Assembly (NCBI GenBank): GCA_041390105.1
Contig: JAWKQO010000004.1
Coordinates: forward strand, 248,001-312,000
Source of the DNA: Gemmatimonadota bacterium
GTDB lineage: Bacteria > Gemmatimonadota > Gemmatimonadetes > Longimicrobiales > Gaopeijiaceae
DNA: 64,000 nt
Direction: 5' to 3'
How positions within the stretch are numbered: the stretch's first letter is position 1; each line of letters starts with the position of its first letter. Below, in pieces: positions 50,234-59,189 of this stretch. A model generated the notes under the pieces. That model did not search any database. It had not been told where the DNA came from and saw nothing but the letters and a program-made list of their open reading frames with translations. The position numbers and the translations under genes were made by a program.

Positions 50234-50824
50234 ATGTACCACAGTGGCCTGGACGCCCCCCAAGGCGTCTGGTGGACCAAGGTGCACGGATCGGAAAAGA
50301 TCTGGGTGAGCATCGCCTTCGTCTGGTGCCTGATCCTCTTCGCGATGATGCCGCTCTGGCACCTGCGTGGTGGCCAGAACCCCTCCGGTATCCGCCACAC
50401 CGTGGACGCTCCCGCGTTCCAGGAACGCGTCGACCAGTTCATTCGCGACTACCAGGTCGGCAGCGACGGAAACATCCCGGTGGTGGCGCCGCCTCCGGGC
50501 AGCGACATCTATCTGCAGGCGTCGATGTGGTCATGGCGACCTGTGCTCCAGCTGCAACAGGGAGCGGAATACACCCTGCACCTGTCGTCCACCGACGTGA
50601 ACCACGGGTTCAGTCTCTACCCGCTCAACATCAACTTCCAGGTGGTTCCGGGCTTCGACTACGGGCTACGCGTCACGCCGACGATCACCGGTGAGTTTCA
50701 CATCGTCTGCAACGAGTTCTGTGGAGTCGGCCATCACCTGATGGTGGGCAAGGTGATCGTGGTGCCCACCCAGACCGCCGCTGCACCGGCTCCCTCCTCT
50801 GCGAATCCAGGAGGTGGGCGATGA
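50234..50824 (+). CDS. Heme-copper reductase subunit II with CuA site
   Basis: 196 residues. One membrane helix (IWVSIAFVWCLILFAMMPLW) anchors a periplasmic cupredoxin domain. The binuclear CuA ligands are all present: His124 in DVNHGFSLY, and CNEFCGVGHHLM with Cys159, Glu161, Cys163, His167 and Met170. It receives electrons from a cytochrome c or similar donor and passes them to subunit I. AGAAGGAGG lies upstream. The stop overlaps the start of subunit I. B-family enzymes have this short one-helix form of subunit II. Confidence 0.93.
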   Translation: MYHSGLDAPQGVWWTKVHGSEKIWVSIAFVWCLILFAMMPLWHLRGGQNPSGIRHTVDAPAFQERVDQFIRDYQVGSDGNIPVVAPPPGSDIYLQASMWSWRPVLQLQQGAEYTLHLSSTDVNHGFSLYPLNINFQVVPGFDYGLRVTPTITGEFHIVCNEFCGVGHHLMVGKVIVVPTQTAAAPAPSSANPGGGR

Positions 50825-52545
50825 GCGCGACCTTCCGCACCTGCCCAAGCACAGGCCTGAAGGTGCACTCCCAGGCGGACGCCTTGATCAAGGCCAACGC
50901 CGTGGTCGCCACGGTCGCGCTGCTGGTGGGCGGCATCGCCGCACTGCTGGTGCTCCTGACGCGCTGGCAGGCCGTGCACCTGCTCGATGCATCCTTGTTC
51001 TACCGGATGCTCACCGTGCACGGGATGAACATGCTCATCTTCTTCATCTTGTTCTTCGAGATGGCGGTCCTGTACTTCGCTTCCGCAGTCCTGCTGAACA
51101 GCAGGGTGCCGATGCCCTCCTTGGGCTGGGTGGCGTTCGGTCTCATGGTACTCGGCACGCTTCTGGTCGAATGGACCATGTGGACCGGTCGGGCCGACGT
51201 CCTCTTCACGTCGTATGTACCGCTGCGCGCCCACCCCGCCTTCTATCTGGGGGTGATCCTCTTCGCCGTGGGCGCCATCCTGGTCGTGAGTCTTTTCTTC
51301 GCGACCCTGGTGGTGGCCCGGCGGGAGAAGACGCATACGGGCTCGGTCCCACTCGTGACGTTCGGCGCGCTGACGGCGGCGATCATCGCTGCGATCACCC
51401 TCCTGCACGGTGCCATCATCTACATCCCCACGTTCCTGTGGTCGATGGGACTGATGGACATCAATCCACAGATGTACCGGCTGGTATGGTGGGGGCTCGG
51501 CCACTCGTCCCAACAGATCAACGTCGCCGCCATGGTCTCGATCTGGTATCTGCTGGGCGCGCTGACGGTGGGTGGCGTGGTGCTGAACGAAAAGGTGAGC
51601 CGGTCCGCGTTCGTACTCTACGTCCTGTTCATCTCCATGGCCTCGGCCCACCACCTGCTGGTCGACCCGGGGATGGGACCCTCGTGGAAGGTGTGGAACA
51701 CGTCCTACTTCATGTACATGGCGGTGCTGGCCAGCATGATCCACGGCTTCACGGTACCGGCCGGCATCGAGATCGGGCAGCGCCTGCGCGGTGTTACGCA
51801 GGGGCTCTTCGGATGGTTGAGCCGTGCGCCCTGGGGGGACCCGGGGTTCAGCTCCTTGATGTTCTCTCTCGTGATCTTCGGCTTCGTGGGAGGAATCACC
51901 GGAGTGACCTTCGGGACCGAGCAGATCAACATCATCGCTCACAACACGCTGCGGATTCCGGGTCATTTCCACGCGACGGTGGTCTCCGGGACGGCGATGG
52001 CCTTCATGGGCGTCACCTACTACGTGATTCCCCTGATCTTCCGCCGGGAGGTGGCGTTCTTCGGCATGGCCCGTCTGCAGCCCTACTTCTTCGCTCTGGG
52101 GATGCTGATCTTCTCGATGGCCATGACCTTCGCGGGAACGTTCGGCGTCCCCCGCCGCCACGCGGACATCACGTTCCTGGGCGCTCCGTTCCGGCCCGAG
52201 TTCTCGCCCGCGGTGGACCTGGTACTCGGGGTCATGGCATTGGGCGGCATCATCGCCATCGTCGGTGGCGCGATGTACATCGTGATCACCGTGTGGTCGG
52301 TGTTTTTCGGCCGGAAGCTGGCGCCGGACGAGGCAGGCCTCGGGAGCGGACGCAGGGGGTTGCCGCCGGGACTGGTCCGTCCTCCCCGTCCCCTGGTCGA
52401 AGCGGATGCCGCCAACCTCCAGCCACGTGGCTGGTTGGGTGTGGCACCCGGCACCATGATCCTGGTGCTCGTCTTCCTGCTCGCCTTCGTCACGTACTAC
52501 TTCGTGAACTGGAAGCTGCTGTCCTTCGTCTGGAAGGTCGGATGA
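50821..52545 (+). CDS. B-family heme-copper reductase subunit I, candidate NO reductase (eNOR-like)
   Basis: 574 residues with about 13 helices. Low-spin heme and active-site ligands are present: His67 (TVHGMN), His228 (GLGHSSQQ), His277/His278 (SAHHLLVD) and His374/His382/His384 (AHNTLRIPGHFH). The B-family segment SYVPLRAHPAFYLG matches ba3 oxidases. In oxygen reductases of the A and B type, His228 would begin HPxxY and the Tyr is crosslinked to it; here the motif is HSSQQ, with Gln232 in the Tyr place. The C-family alternative Tyr, six residues before the His pair, is also absent (Ile271). Loss of this Tyr is typical of NO reductases in the superfamily. Most databases would label it ba3 cytochrome oxidase. 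Confidence 0.85.
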   Translation: MSATFRTCPSTGLKVHSQADALIKANAVVATVALLVGGIAALLVLLTRWQAVHLLDASLFYRMLTVHGMNMLIFFILFFEMAVLYFASAVLLNSRVPMPSLGWVAFGLMVLGTLLVEWTMWTGRADVLFTSYVPLRAHPAFYLGVILFAVGAILVVSLFFATLVVARREKTHTGSVPLVTFGALTAAIIAAITLLHGAIIYIPTFLWSMGLMDINPQMYRLVWWGLGHSSQQINVAAMVSIWYLLGALTVGGVVLNEKVSRSAFVLYVLFISMASAHHLLVDPGMGPSWKVWNTSYFMYMAVLASMIHGFTVPAGIEIGQRLRGVTQGLFGWLSRAPWGDPGFSSLMFSLVIFGFVGGITGVTFGTEQINIIAHNTLRIPGHFHATVVSGTAMAFMGVTYYVIPLIFRREVAFFGMARLQPYFFALGMLIFSMAMTFAGTFGVPRRHADITFLGAPFRPEFSPAVDLVLGVMALGGIIAIVGGAMYIVITVWSVFFGRKLAPDEAGLGSGRRGLPPGLVRPPRPLVEADAANLQPRGWLGVAPGTMILVLVFLLAFVTYYFVNWKLLSFVWKVG

Positions 52546-53441
52546 CCGAGGCCGATCGGGTCCGGGGGCGCCTCGGCGTCCTCGGACTCGCCCTGTGGTC
52601 GGTCATCACGGTGGCGTGGTGGGCGCTGGCGCTTTGGCCCACCGGACCCACACCGGCCGATTGGTTGGTGCGCGCGCGCGCCGTGTGCTTCAACGCAGCG
52701 CCGAGCGGACTGCCGTCGGCGTCGGGCTGGCTCCTGTTGATCGGCCAGCCCATCGGCATGCTCGCCGCGCTGATGGTGATCTGGGGAGACTCCGTCCGCC
52801 TGGGCTTGCGCGCGCTCGGGAGCCAGCGGATGGGACGCGGTGCGCTGGCACTGCTGGCGCTGCTTCTGCTGGCCGGCATGACAAGCGCAGCCCTGCGGGT
52901 GCGGCAGGCGTCCGCCGTGGTCGCCGTCGAGATCGCCGGCGACCTTCCTCCGGCGACCTACCCCCGACTGAACCGCCCCCTTCCCGAGTTCCGGCTCGTC
53001 GATCAGGCGGGCGAATCCGTCGACGCGCGGACTCTGGCCGGCCGACCGATGCTGCTGACCTTCGCCTTCGGCCATTGTGAATCCGTGTGCCCAGCCGTCG
53101 TCCACCAAGCGGGCGAGGCGGTGCGCGTCCTGAAGGAGCGGCAAGGCGAGCAGGCGCCCACACTGTGGGTAGTCAGCCTGGATCCCTGGCGCGACACGCC
53201 CTCGCGGCTGCCGCAGCTTCACGCGCAGTGGATGCTTCCCGAGGGTGCGCGCGCTCTCTCCGGGGATCCGGCGGACGTCAACGCCTTTCTCGACGCGTTG
53301 GGTGTCCCCCGCGAGCGCGATCTCACCAGCGGAGACATCGTGCATCCCACCCTGCTGTTCTTGATCGACCGAGCGGGCAGGATCGCCTTCGCTTCGACGG
53401 GCAGCATGGCCCAGGTGCTCGCGCTCTCCGAACGGCTGTAG
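52542..53441 (+). CDS. SCO-family copper chaperone with extra N-terminal membrane domain
   Basis: 299 residues. Residues about 10-117 form three membrane helices (LGVLGLALWSVITVAWWALALW; LLLIGQPIGMLAALMVIWG; GALALLALLLLAGMTSAAL). The periplasmic thioredoxin-fold SCO domain follows, with copper ligands in FGHCESVCP (Cys179, Cys183) and GDIVHPTLLF (His268), and the DPWRDTPSRL segment typical of SCO. Most SCO proteins have a single anchor, so the three-helix front is unusual. Its ATG overlaps the subunit I stop (ATGA). Role: delivery or reduction of copper for the CuA site of the operon's subunit II. Confidence 0.88.
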   Translation: MTEADRVRGRLGVLGLALWSVITVAWWALALWPTGPTPADWLVRARAVCFNAAPSGLPSASGWLLLIGQPIGMLAALMVIWGDSVRLGLRALGSQRMGRGALALLALLLLAGMTSAALRVRQASAVVAVEIAGDLPPATYPRLNRPLPEFRLVDQAGESVDARTLAGRPMLLTFAFGHCESVCPAVVHQAGEAVRVLKERQGEQAPTLWVVSLDPWRDTPSRLPQLHAQWMLPEGARALSGDPADVNAFLDALGVPRERDLTSGDIVHPTLLFLIDRAGRIAFASTGSMAQVLALSERL

Positions 53442-53461
53442 CCGGCCGGCACAACAGGGTC

Positions 53462-53500
53462 CCCGCCTGCGGTCCTGCCGCGCTGGCCCCGCACGGCGGG
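53462..53500 (+). terminator. Hairpin after the SCO gene
   Basis: CCCGCC-TGCGG (53462-53472) pairs with CCGCA-C-GGCGGG (53489-53500) with one bulged C, giving 11 pairs. It lies 20 bases after the stop codon and ends the reductase operon. No T-run. Confidence 0.4.
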
Positions 53501-53559
53501 AGTCCCTACTCTGCTCAGCGACTGACCGCCGCGCTCGCAGCCCTTCTGGAAGGACGTCC

Positions 53560-56500
53560 ATGTCCCGTTCGCCCCGGCTTCCGCTCGCCTTGCCCCGCCG
53601 CAGTTCGCTTCCCTTCCTCGTTCTCGCCGCAGGCCTCGTGGTCCCAGGCTCCGCCCTCGCACAACGGGGGCAGACACGAGCCGCACCTTCTCCCGCGGTC
53701 GATCCGGTCTTTCTCGGTGCCTTGACCTATCGAAACGTGGGACCCGCCCGGGGTGGTCGGGTCACTGCCGTAGCCGGCGTCGCGGACGAGCCGTTCACCT
53801 TCTACATGGGCAACACCGGAGGGGGCGTCTGGAAGACAGATGACGCCGGTGAGAGCTGGCGCAACATCTCCGATGCCCAGTTCGACGTGGGCGGCGTCGG
53901 CGCCATCGCGGTGGCCCCGTCCGATGCGAACGTGATCTACGTTGGCACGGGCTCCGCGGAGCCCCGAGGGAACGTCTCCCCGGGACGGGGACTGTACCGC
54001 TCCACCGACGCGGGCAAGACCTGGACGCACATCGGGCTGCGAGCCGCCGGCCAGATCGGACGCATCCAGGTCCACCCCAGCGACCCCGACCGCCTTTGGG
54101 TCGCTGCGTTGGGAAGCGTCTTCGGCAACAACGAGGAACGCGGCGTCTACCGCTCGCACGATGGCGGGTCCACCTGGGACAAGGTGCTGTTCGTCAACGA
54201 CTCGACGGGTTTCGTCGACCTGGCGGTCAGCCCTGCCAACCCGCGCATCCTGTTCGCCACCGCCTGGCGCGCGCTGCGCACCCCCTGGACCATGATCTCC
54301 GGGTCGAGCGAAGGGGGGCTCTACCGCAGCAAGGACGGCGGGGAAACCTGGGAGAGATTGTCGCGCGGCCTTCCCAGCGGCTTGTTCGGCAAGGCAGGCG
54401 TCACGGTCTCTCCATCCAACCCCAACCGTGTGTGGGCGGTCGTCGAGGCGGGCGACGAGCAGGGCGGCGTGTATCGCTCCGACGACGGCGGCGACTCCTG
54501 GCGACGCCTGACGGCCGAGAAACAGCTCTACCATCGGCCCTGGTACTACATGCGCATCACGGCCGACCCGCAGGACGAGAACACGGTCTGGATCAACAAC
54601 GTGTTGTTGTACAAGTCGGTCGATGGCGGGCGCACCTTCGTGCCGACGCCCAGCGTGCCGCACGGGGACAGCCACGCGCTCTGGATCAACCCCCACAACA
54701 CCAACATCATGATCGAAGGGGACGACGGCGGCGCCACCGTCACACTGAACGGTGGGCGTACCTGGAGCACACAGCGCAATCAGCCGACGGCCGAGCTCTA
54801 CCGCGTCGCGGTTGACGATCAGTTCCCCTACCGGATCTATGGTGCGCAGCAGGACAACAGCACCGTGTCGGTTCCCAGCCGGGTGTCGCCTGTGATAATC
54901 AGCGACTTCGAGCAGGAGTATCAGGTCGGTGGCTGCGAGAGCGGTCACGTGGCTGTGGATCCACGCGACCCCGACATCGTCTACGCCGGTTGCTTCGGAG
55001 GGAGCATCACGCGCTTCGACCGGAAGACGGGTCAACAGCGTGAGATCCTCGCCTACCCGCAGCTGCAGATGGCACAGGAGATCGAGACCCTCAGGTACCG
55101 CTTCCAGTGGAATGCACCGATCCGGATCTCGCCCAACGACCCCAACGTGCTCTATCACGCCTCACAACATGTCCATCGCAGCACCAACGGCGGGCAATCC
55201 TGGGAGGTCATCAGTCCCGACCTGACCACCGACAATCCCGAGCACCAGGGCTTCGCCGGCGGTCCGATCACATCGGACGGCACGGGCGTGGAAGTGTTCG
55301 GCACCATCTTCGCCCTGGAGGAGAGCCCCAGCGAGCGTGGTGTGCTCTGGGCGGGCAGCGACGACGGGCGAGTCCACGTCACGCGGGACAACGGCGCTAC
55401 CTGGGCGGACGTCACGCCACCGGGCCTGCCCGCCAACGCCACGATCAACGCCATCGACATCTCGGCGCACGCGCCCGGACGCGTGCACGTGGCCGCCTAC
55501 CGCTACCGGATCGACTCCGACAACCGTCCCTTCCTGTACCAGACGAACGACTACGGGCAGAGCTGGCGGTTGCTGACCGACGGCACCAACGGCATCCCCG
55601 CCGATCACTTCACGCGGGTGGTACGCGAGGATCCGGACCGCCGCGGACTGCTCTACGCAGGCACCGAGTTCGGGCTCTATGTTTCGTTCGACGACGGCGC
55701 CCGCTGGCAGTCGTTCCAGCGGAACCTGCCCGTCACTCCGGTCACGGACATCCAGATCCACGAGCAGGACATGGTGCTGTCCACGCAGGGTCGCTCGTTC
55801 TGGGTGATGGACGACCTCACGCCGCTGCACAGTCTGAGCGCGTCTGTGACGGCCGAGTCGGCACACCTGTACCCAGTCCGCCCCGCGGTCCGCGCCTTCT
55901 TCGGCGGCGGCGCACCCGGTGCCGGACCCACGGGCCGGAGGGCCCAGAATCCACCGGACGGCGCCTTCATCCACTACTCGCTGGCCGGGGACGTGGAGGG
56001 ACCCATCACGATCACGATCACCGATGCCAGCGGCGATACGGCGAAGACCTTCTCCAGCGAGCAATCGCAGGGCCCCGACCTGGGCGCGTTCGCAGCCCTG
56101 GCCGAGCTCTTCGGGTTCTCGGGTGGCGGGGACCTCCTCCCCAAGACCCGCGGACTGCACCGAATCGCCTGGAACCTGCAGTATCCACAGCCGCGGCTGC
56201 CGGAGGGCACGGTGCTGTTCGGGAGCATCGCCCAGCCCTATGCCCCCCCCGGTCAATACACGGTGACGCTGGCGATGGGTGACCAGATCCAACGGCAAAC
56301 GCTGACGGTGTTGCCGGATCCGCGGGGCGCGGTCGCGCAGGCCGACTTCGTCGCCCAACACGAGTTCCTGCGGGACGTGGGCGCCATGATCGAGCGCATG
56401 GCGGACCGCATGGACGACCTCCGTTCCGTGCGCGAACAGGTCACGGCCTTGAACGCGCTCACCACCGAGGCGGGTCTGGCCGAGGCCGACCGCCAGCGTG

Positions 56501-56847
56501 TCCAGGACGTGGCGGACAGCCTGAACGCAAAGCTGGGGGTGGTCGAGAGTGACATGCAGCAGACGCGGTCCCGGTCCTTCTACGATCCACTGGACTACCC
56601 AGGGAAGCTCACCGCGCAACTGGCCTACCTGTACAACACCGTGTCCGGAGCCTTCGGCGCGGTGGATGCCCGCCCCACCGATCAGGCCGTGGAGCGACGC
56701 GACGAGCTGCGCACCGAGGTGGACGGGCTGCTCGCGCGACTCCAGTCCATCTTCGAGCAAGATCTGGCGGCCTTCAACGAGCTGATCCGCTCCCTGGGGA
56801 TGGATCCCGTGGTCGTGGAGGGCGCGCGCCGGCGCGTGATCAGTTGA
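53560..56847 (+). CDS. VPS10/sortilin-fold secreted protein (glycosyl-hydrolase-like propeller)
   Basis: 1095 residues. The signal peptide is LPFLVLAAGLVVPGSALAQ. The first about 720 residues form VPS10/BNR repeats with many Asp-box turns (KTDDAGESWRN, RSTDAGKTWTH, RSHDGGSTWDK, RSKDGGETWER, RSDDGGDSWRR, RSTNGGQSWEV) and the opening VGPARGGRVTAVAGVADEP. A C-terminal beta region with a GPITITITDASGDT strand and a final helical segment (VGAMIERMADRMDDLRSV onward) follow. This architecture is abundant in Gemmatimonadota and Acidobacteriota and is annotated as glycosyl hydrolase, but no catalytic residues are established. GGAAGG precedes the ATG. A strong hairpin follows the stop codon, so it is probably monocistronic. 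Confidence 0.88.
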   Translation: MSRSPRLPLALPRRSSLPFLVLAAGLVVPGSALAQRGQTRAAPSPAVDPVFLGALTYRNVGPARGGRVTAVAGVADEPFTFYMGNTGGGVWKTDDAGESWRNISDAQFDVGGVGAIAVAPSDANVIYVGTGSAEPRGNVSPGRGLYRSTDAGKTWTHIGLRAAGQIGRIQVHPSDPDRLWVAALGSVFGNNEERGVYRSHDGGSTWDKVLFVNDSTGFVDLAVSPANPRILFATAWRALRTPWTMISGSSEGGLYRSKDGGETWERLSRGLPSGLFGKAGVTVSPSNPNRVWAVVEAGDEQGGVYRSDDGGDSWRRLTAEKQLYHRPWYYMRITADPQDENTVWINNVLLYKSVDGGRTFVPTPSVPHGDSHALWINPHNTNIMIEGDDGGATVTLNGGRTWSTQRNQPTAELYRVAVDDQFPYRIYGAQQDNSTVSVPSRVSPVIISDFEQEYQVGGCESGHVAVDPRDPDIVYAGCFGGSITRFDRKTGQQREILAYPQLQMAQEIETLRYRFQWNAPIRISPNDPNVLYHASQHVHRSTNGGQSWEVISPDLTTDNPEHQGFAGGPITSDGTGVEVFGTIFALEESPSERGVLWAGSDDGRVHVTRDNGATWADVTPPGLPANATINAIDISAHAPGRVHVAAYRYRIDSDNRPFLYQTNDYGQSWRLLTDGTNGIPADHFTRVVREDPDRRGLLYAGTEFGLYVSFDDGARWQSFQRNLPVTPVTDIQIHEQDMVLSTQGRSFWVMDDLTPLHSLSASVTAESAHLYPVRPAVRAFFGGGAPGAGPTGRRAQNPPDGAFIHYSLAGDVEGPITITITDASGDTAKTFSSEQSQGPDLGAFAALAELFGFSGGGDLLPKTRGLHRIAWNLQYPQPRLPEGTVLFGSIAQPYAPPGQYTVTLAMGDQIQRQTLTVLPDPRGAVAQADFVAQHEFLRDVGAMIERMADRMDDLRSVREQVTALNALTTEAGLAEADRQRVQDVADSLNAKLGVVESDMQQTRSRSFYDPLDYPGKLTAQLAYLYNTVSGAFGAVDARPTDQAVERRDELRTEVDGLLARLQSIFEQDLAAFNELIRSLGMDPVVVEGARRRVIS

Positions 56848-56855
56848 GTATGTCA

Positions 56856-56886
56856 GGGGGGTCGGCGTTCGCCCCGCCGACCCCCC
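56856..56886 (+). terminator. Strong hairpin after the VPS10 gene
   Basis: GGGGGGTCGGCG (56856-56867) pairs perfectly with CGCCGACCCCCC (56875-56886) around a 7-base loop, 8 bases after the stop codon. Twelve G-C-rich pairs; no T-run. Confidence 0.65.
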
Positions 56887-56947
56887 GACCGGCGCAGTCG
56901 CGTCGGTGCCAGCGACCGGATGACCGCGCCCCCCGCGGAGGTCAGCC

Positions 56948-59128
56948 ATGCTGAAGTGGACGCTGCTCTTGCTTCCCCTCGTGGGTGCCGGTTTGGCGTT
57001 TCGTGGCCAACGGCGTTTCTACGTGACGCAGTACTTGTTCTTCATCCGCTTCCAGATCCTGGAGGCGCTGGCGCTGGCCGCCTTCCCCTTGGTGGCTCCC
57101 CGGGCGGCCCCGGAGATGCTCGCCAACCTGTTCGTGGTCGAGCCGATCGGCATGGTGGTGGCCACCATGGTGGGAACGCTCTGCGCCTGGTCCATCGTCT
57201 ACACGGCGCGCCTCACCTGGCGCTCGACCCCGTTCCGGGCGGGGCTGCCCTTCCGTCGCGTGGGCAGCGAGGATGCGAATGAGCACGCTCCCCGTCCGTC
57301 TGCTCGCGAGCAAGGCGAGCGCGAGTTCGCCGATGCGCGCTGGAGCCCGGAGCGCTGGGGGTGGCTCCTGGCTTCGCTGCTCTTGGTGCTTCCGTTGTTC
57401 GTACAGTTGATCCGGGAGAGCGACGCTGGAGTCGGGGCGCTCACGGTGGCGGGGCTCGGCGGAGTCCTCCTCGCGGCACTCATCCGGCAGCTCTCGCTGC
57501 GCCGATCCGACCGCCCCGCCCGCATGCTTCGTTGGCTGGGCGCGCACCTGGAGCGTCTACCCCTGCTGGGGCGCCTCATCCACGTCGTGGCAGCCGCGTA
57601 CCGGGACGCACCAGCCGCGCACGCGGAGACCTATCGCTCCCTTCACGAGCGCGCGTTTCTCTTCGGCGCCACCGCCGGGGCCACGTACGTGGGAATCGGA
57701 CTCACCAGCCTCGGGATCGGTACCGACTGGGTCCCCGCCCTCGTCTATGTGCTGGCGTGGTTCCTGGTGGTCGTGTGGATCCTGGGCTTCCTGGCCTTCC
57801 AGTTCGACAAGACGCGCATTCCTGGCGTACCCCTGGCCGCTGCCGGCGTCCTTATCTGGCAAGGATTGATTCCGTCGCACTACGAATATCGCGTGCTGGA
57901 GCAGCCGCTCCCCGACGTCGACGCCACCGAGGCGCTGCATGCCCGGCAACATGCGTCGGGCTCCATGGTCCTGTTCGCCGCCCACGGAGGCGGGATCAAG
58001 GCCTCGCTCTGGACGGCACAGGTGGCGCAGGGTCTTGAGTCGGAGATTCCGGGCTTCAGTGACCGGGTGGGGCTGGTCAGCGGCGTCTCAGGTGGTGCGG
58101 TCGGAGCCACGTACTACGTCGATGCCTTCGAGCCGGGTGCGATCGACTCGGTGCGCCTGGCGGGCGTTCGCGACGCCGCGGCCACCTCGAGCCTGGCCGC
58201 CACCACCTGGGGCCTCGTCTATCTCGACTTCCTGCGATTGGCGGTGGGAAGCGGCCTGAACCCTCGCGATCGGGGATGGGCGCTCGAGCGCCGCTGGGCT
58301 GAGCATCTCCAGTCGGGTGAGCGCACCCTGGGGGAATGGACCGAGGGGGTGCGCGCGGGATGGCGCCCGGTGATGATCTACAACGTGACGCTCCAGGAAA
58401 CCGGTAGCCGTCTACTGCTGGCGCCCGTGCGTGTCTCGCCCGACCTGCGGGGTACCCGCCGCGATCTGTTCCAATATCTCCCGGGCCGTGATCTGCGAGT
58501 GGTGACCGCGGCCCGGCTCTCGGCCACGTTCCCTTGGGTATCGCCACAAAGCCGCCCAGCCTTGGGGGCGGACACGCTGATCCCCCGCCTCCACAGCGCC
58601 GACGGAGGCTACTTCGACAACTCCGGCGTGCTCAGCGCCCTGGAGGTGGCCGGTCGCTGGCTGGCCACCGACACCGCGCGCGGCGTCACCCGGGTGGCCC
58701 TCGTGGAGGCGCAAGCCAGCGGGGCGCGGGTGGCCGTCGAACAGGCCACCGCAGACCGCGGTGATCTGGTCAACGCCCTGATCGGACCCATCCGTACCTT
58801 GTACAACGTTCGCACCACCTCGCAGTTGGCGCGGCGGGAATCCGATGCGGGTCTGGTTGCGCGTCTGTGGCAGGACGCGTACGGGGTGGAGCTCTGTCGT
58901 TTCGTATTCGCGCTGACCGAAGGACTGCCCCTCTCCTGGCATCTGACGGCGCAGGAACGCCGTCGCATCGAGGCCCACTGGCCAGCGTCTGCGGATACGC
59001 TCGCGCCCACGGACACCTCCACCGCTCGCGTTCGAGCGGAGAACCGTGCCCAGATCGAAGCGTTGCGATCGTACCTGACGGGGGAGCCCTGTCCCGCCAG
59101 CGACACGACCGGGGACGGAGGAGGTTGA
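56948..59128 (+). CDS. Polytopic membrane protein with C-terminal patatin-like lipase domain
   Basis: 726 residues. The N-terminal half has about seven helices (for example LLLLPLVGAGLAF, ILEALALAAFPLVA, WGWLLASLLLVLPLFVQLI, ALVYVLAWFLVVVWILGFLAFQF). The C-terminal half is a patatin domain: oxyanion loop AAHGGGIKAS, nucleophile elbow VSGVSGGAVGA (Ser381) and catalytic Asp in SADGGYFDNSG (Asp552). Patatin enzymes hydrolyse phospholipid or other lipid esters with a Ser-Asp dyad. A membrane-embedded version suggests action on the bilayer's own lipids or on a lipid-linked substrate. It starts 100 bases after the VPS10 gene and has GGAGG upstream. Convergent with the methyltransferase gene. Confidence 0.85.
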   Translation: MLKWTLLLLPLVGAGLAFRGQRRFYVTQYLFFIRFQILEALALAAFPLVAPRAAPEMLANLFVVEPIGMVVATMVGTLCAWSIVYTARLTWRSTPFRAGLPFRRVGSEDANEHAPRPSAREQGEREFADARWSPERWGWLLASLLLVLPLFVQLIRESDAGVGALTVAGLGGVLLAALIRQLSLRRSDRPARMLRWLGAHLERLPLLGRLIHVVAAAYRDAPAAHAETYRSLHERAFLFGATAGATYVGIGLTSLGIGTDWVPALVYVLAWFLVVVWILGFLAFQFDKTRIPGVPLAAAGVLIWQGLIPSHYEYRVLEQPLPDVDATEALHARQHASGSMVLFAAHGGGIKASLWTAQVAQGLESEIPGFSDRVGLVSGVSGGAVGATYYVDAFEPGAIDSVRLAGVRDAAATSSLAATTWGLVYLDFLRLAVGSGLNPRDRGWALERRWAEHLQSGERTLGEWTEGVRAGWRPVMIYNVTLQETGSRLLLAPVRVSPDLRGTRRDLFQYLPGRDLRVVTAARLSATFPWVSPQSRPALGADTLIPRLHSADGGYFDNSGVLSALEVAGRWLATDTARGVTRVALVEAQASGARVAVEQATADRGDLVNALIGPIRTLYNVRTTSQLARRESDAGLVARLWQDAYGVELCRFVFALTEGLPLSWHLTAQERRRIEAHWPASADTLAPTDTSTARVRAENRAQIEALRSYLTGEPCPASDTTGDGGG

Positions 59129-59189
59129 GCCTCGCAAACGCTTGGCGCGACGGGAGATCTTCCCGCCCCCCGCGGCCCGGCCCGCAGCT

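Noticed and set aside
50234..53441. Straight call as a ba3-type cytochrome c oxidase operon.
   Set aside because: The active-site Tyr is replaced by Gln in subunit I, so oxygen reductase is not the favoured function, although the family is the same.
53515..56949. Two long minus-strand frames (547 and 595 codons) opposite the VPS10 gene.
   Set aside because: Antisense shadows of a clearly conserved propeller gene with biased third positions; no domain recognised and no Shine-Dalgarno support.
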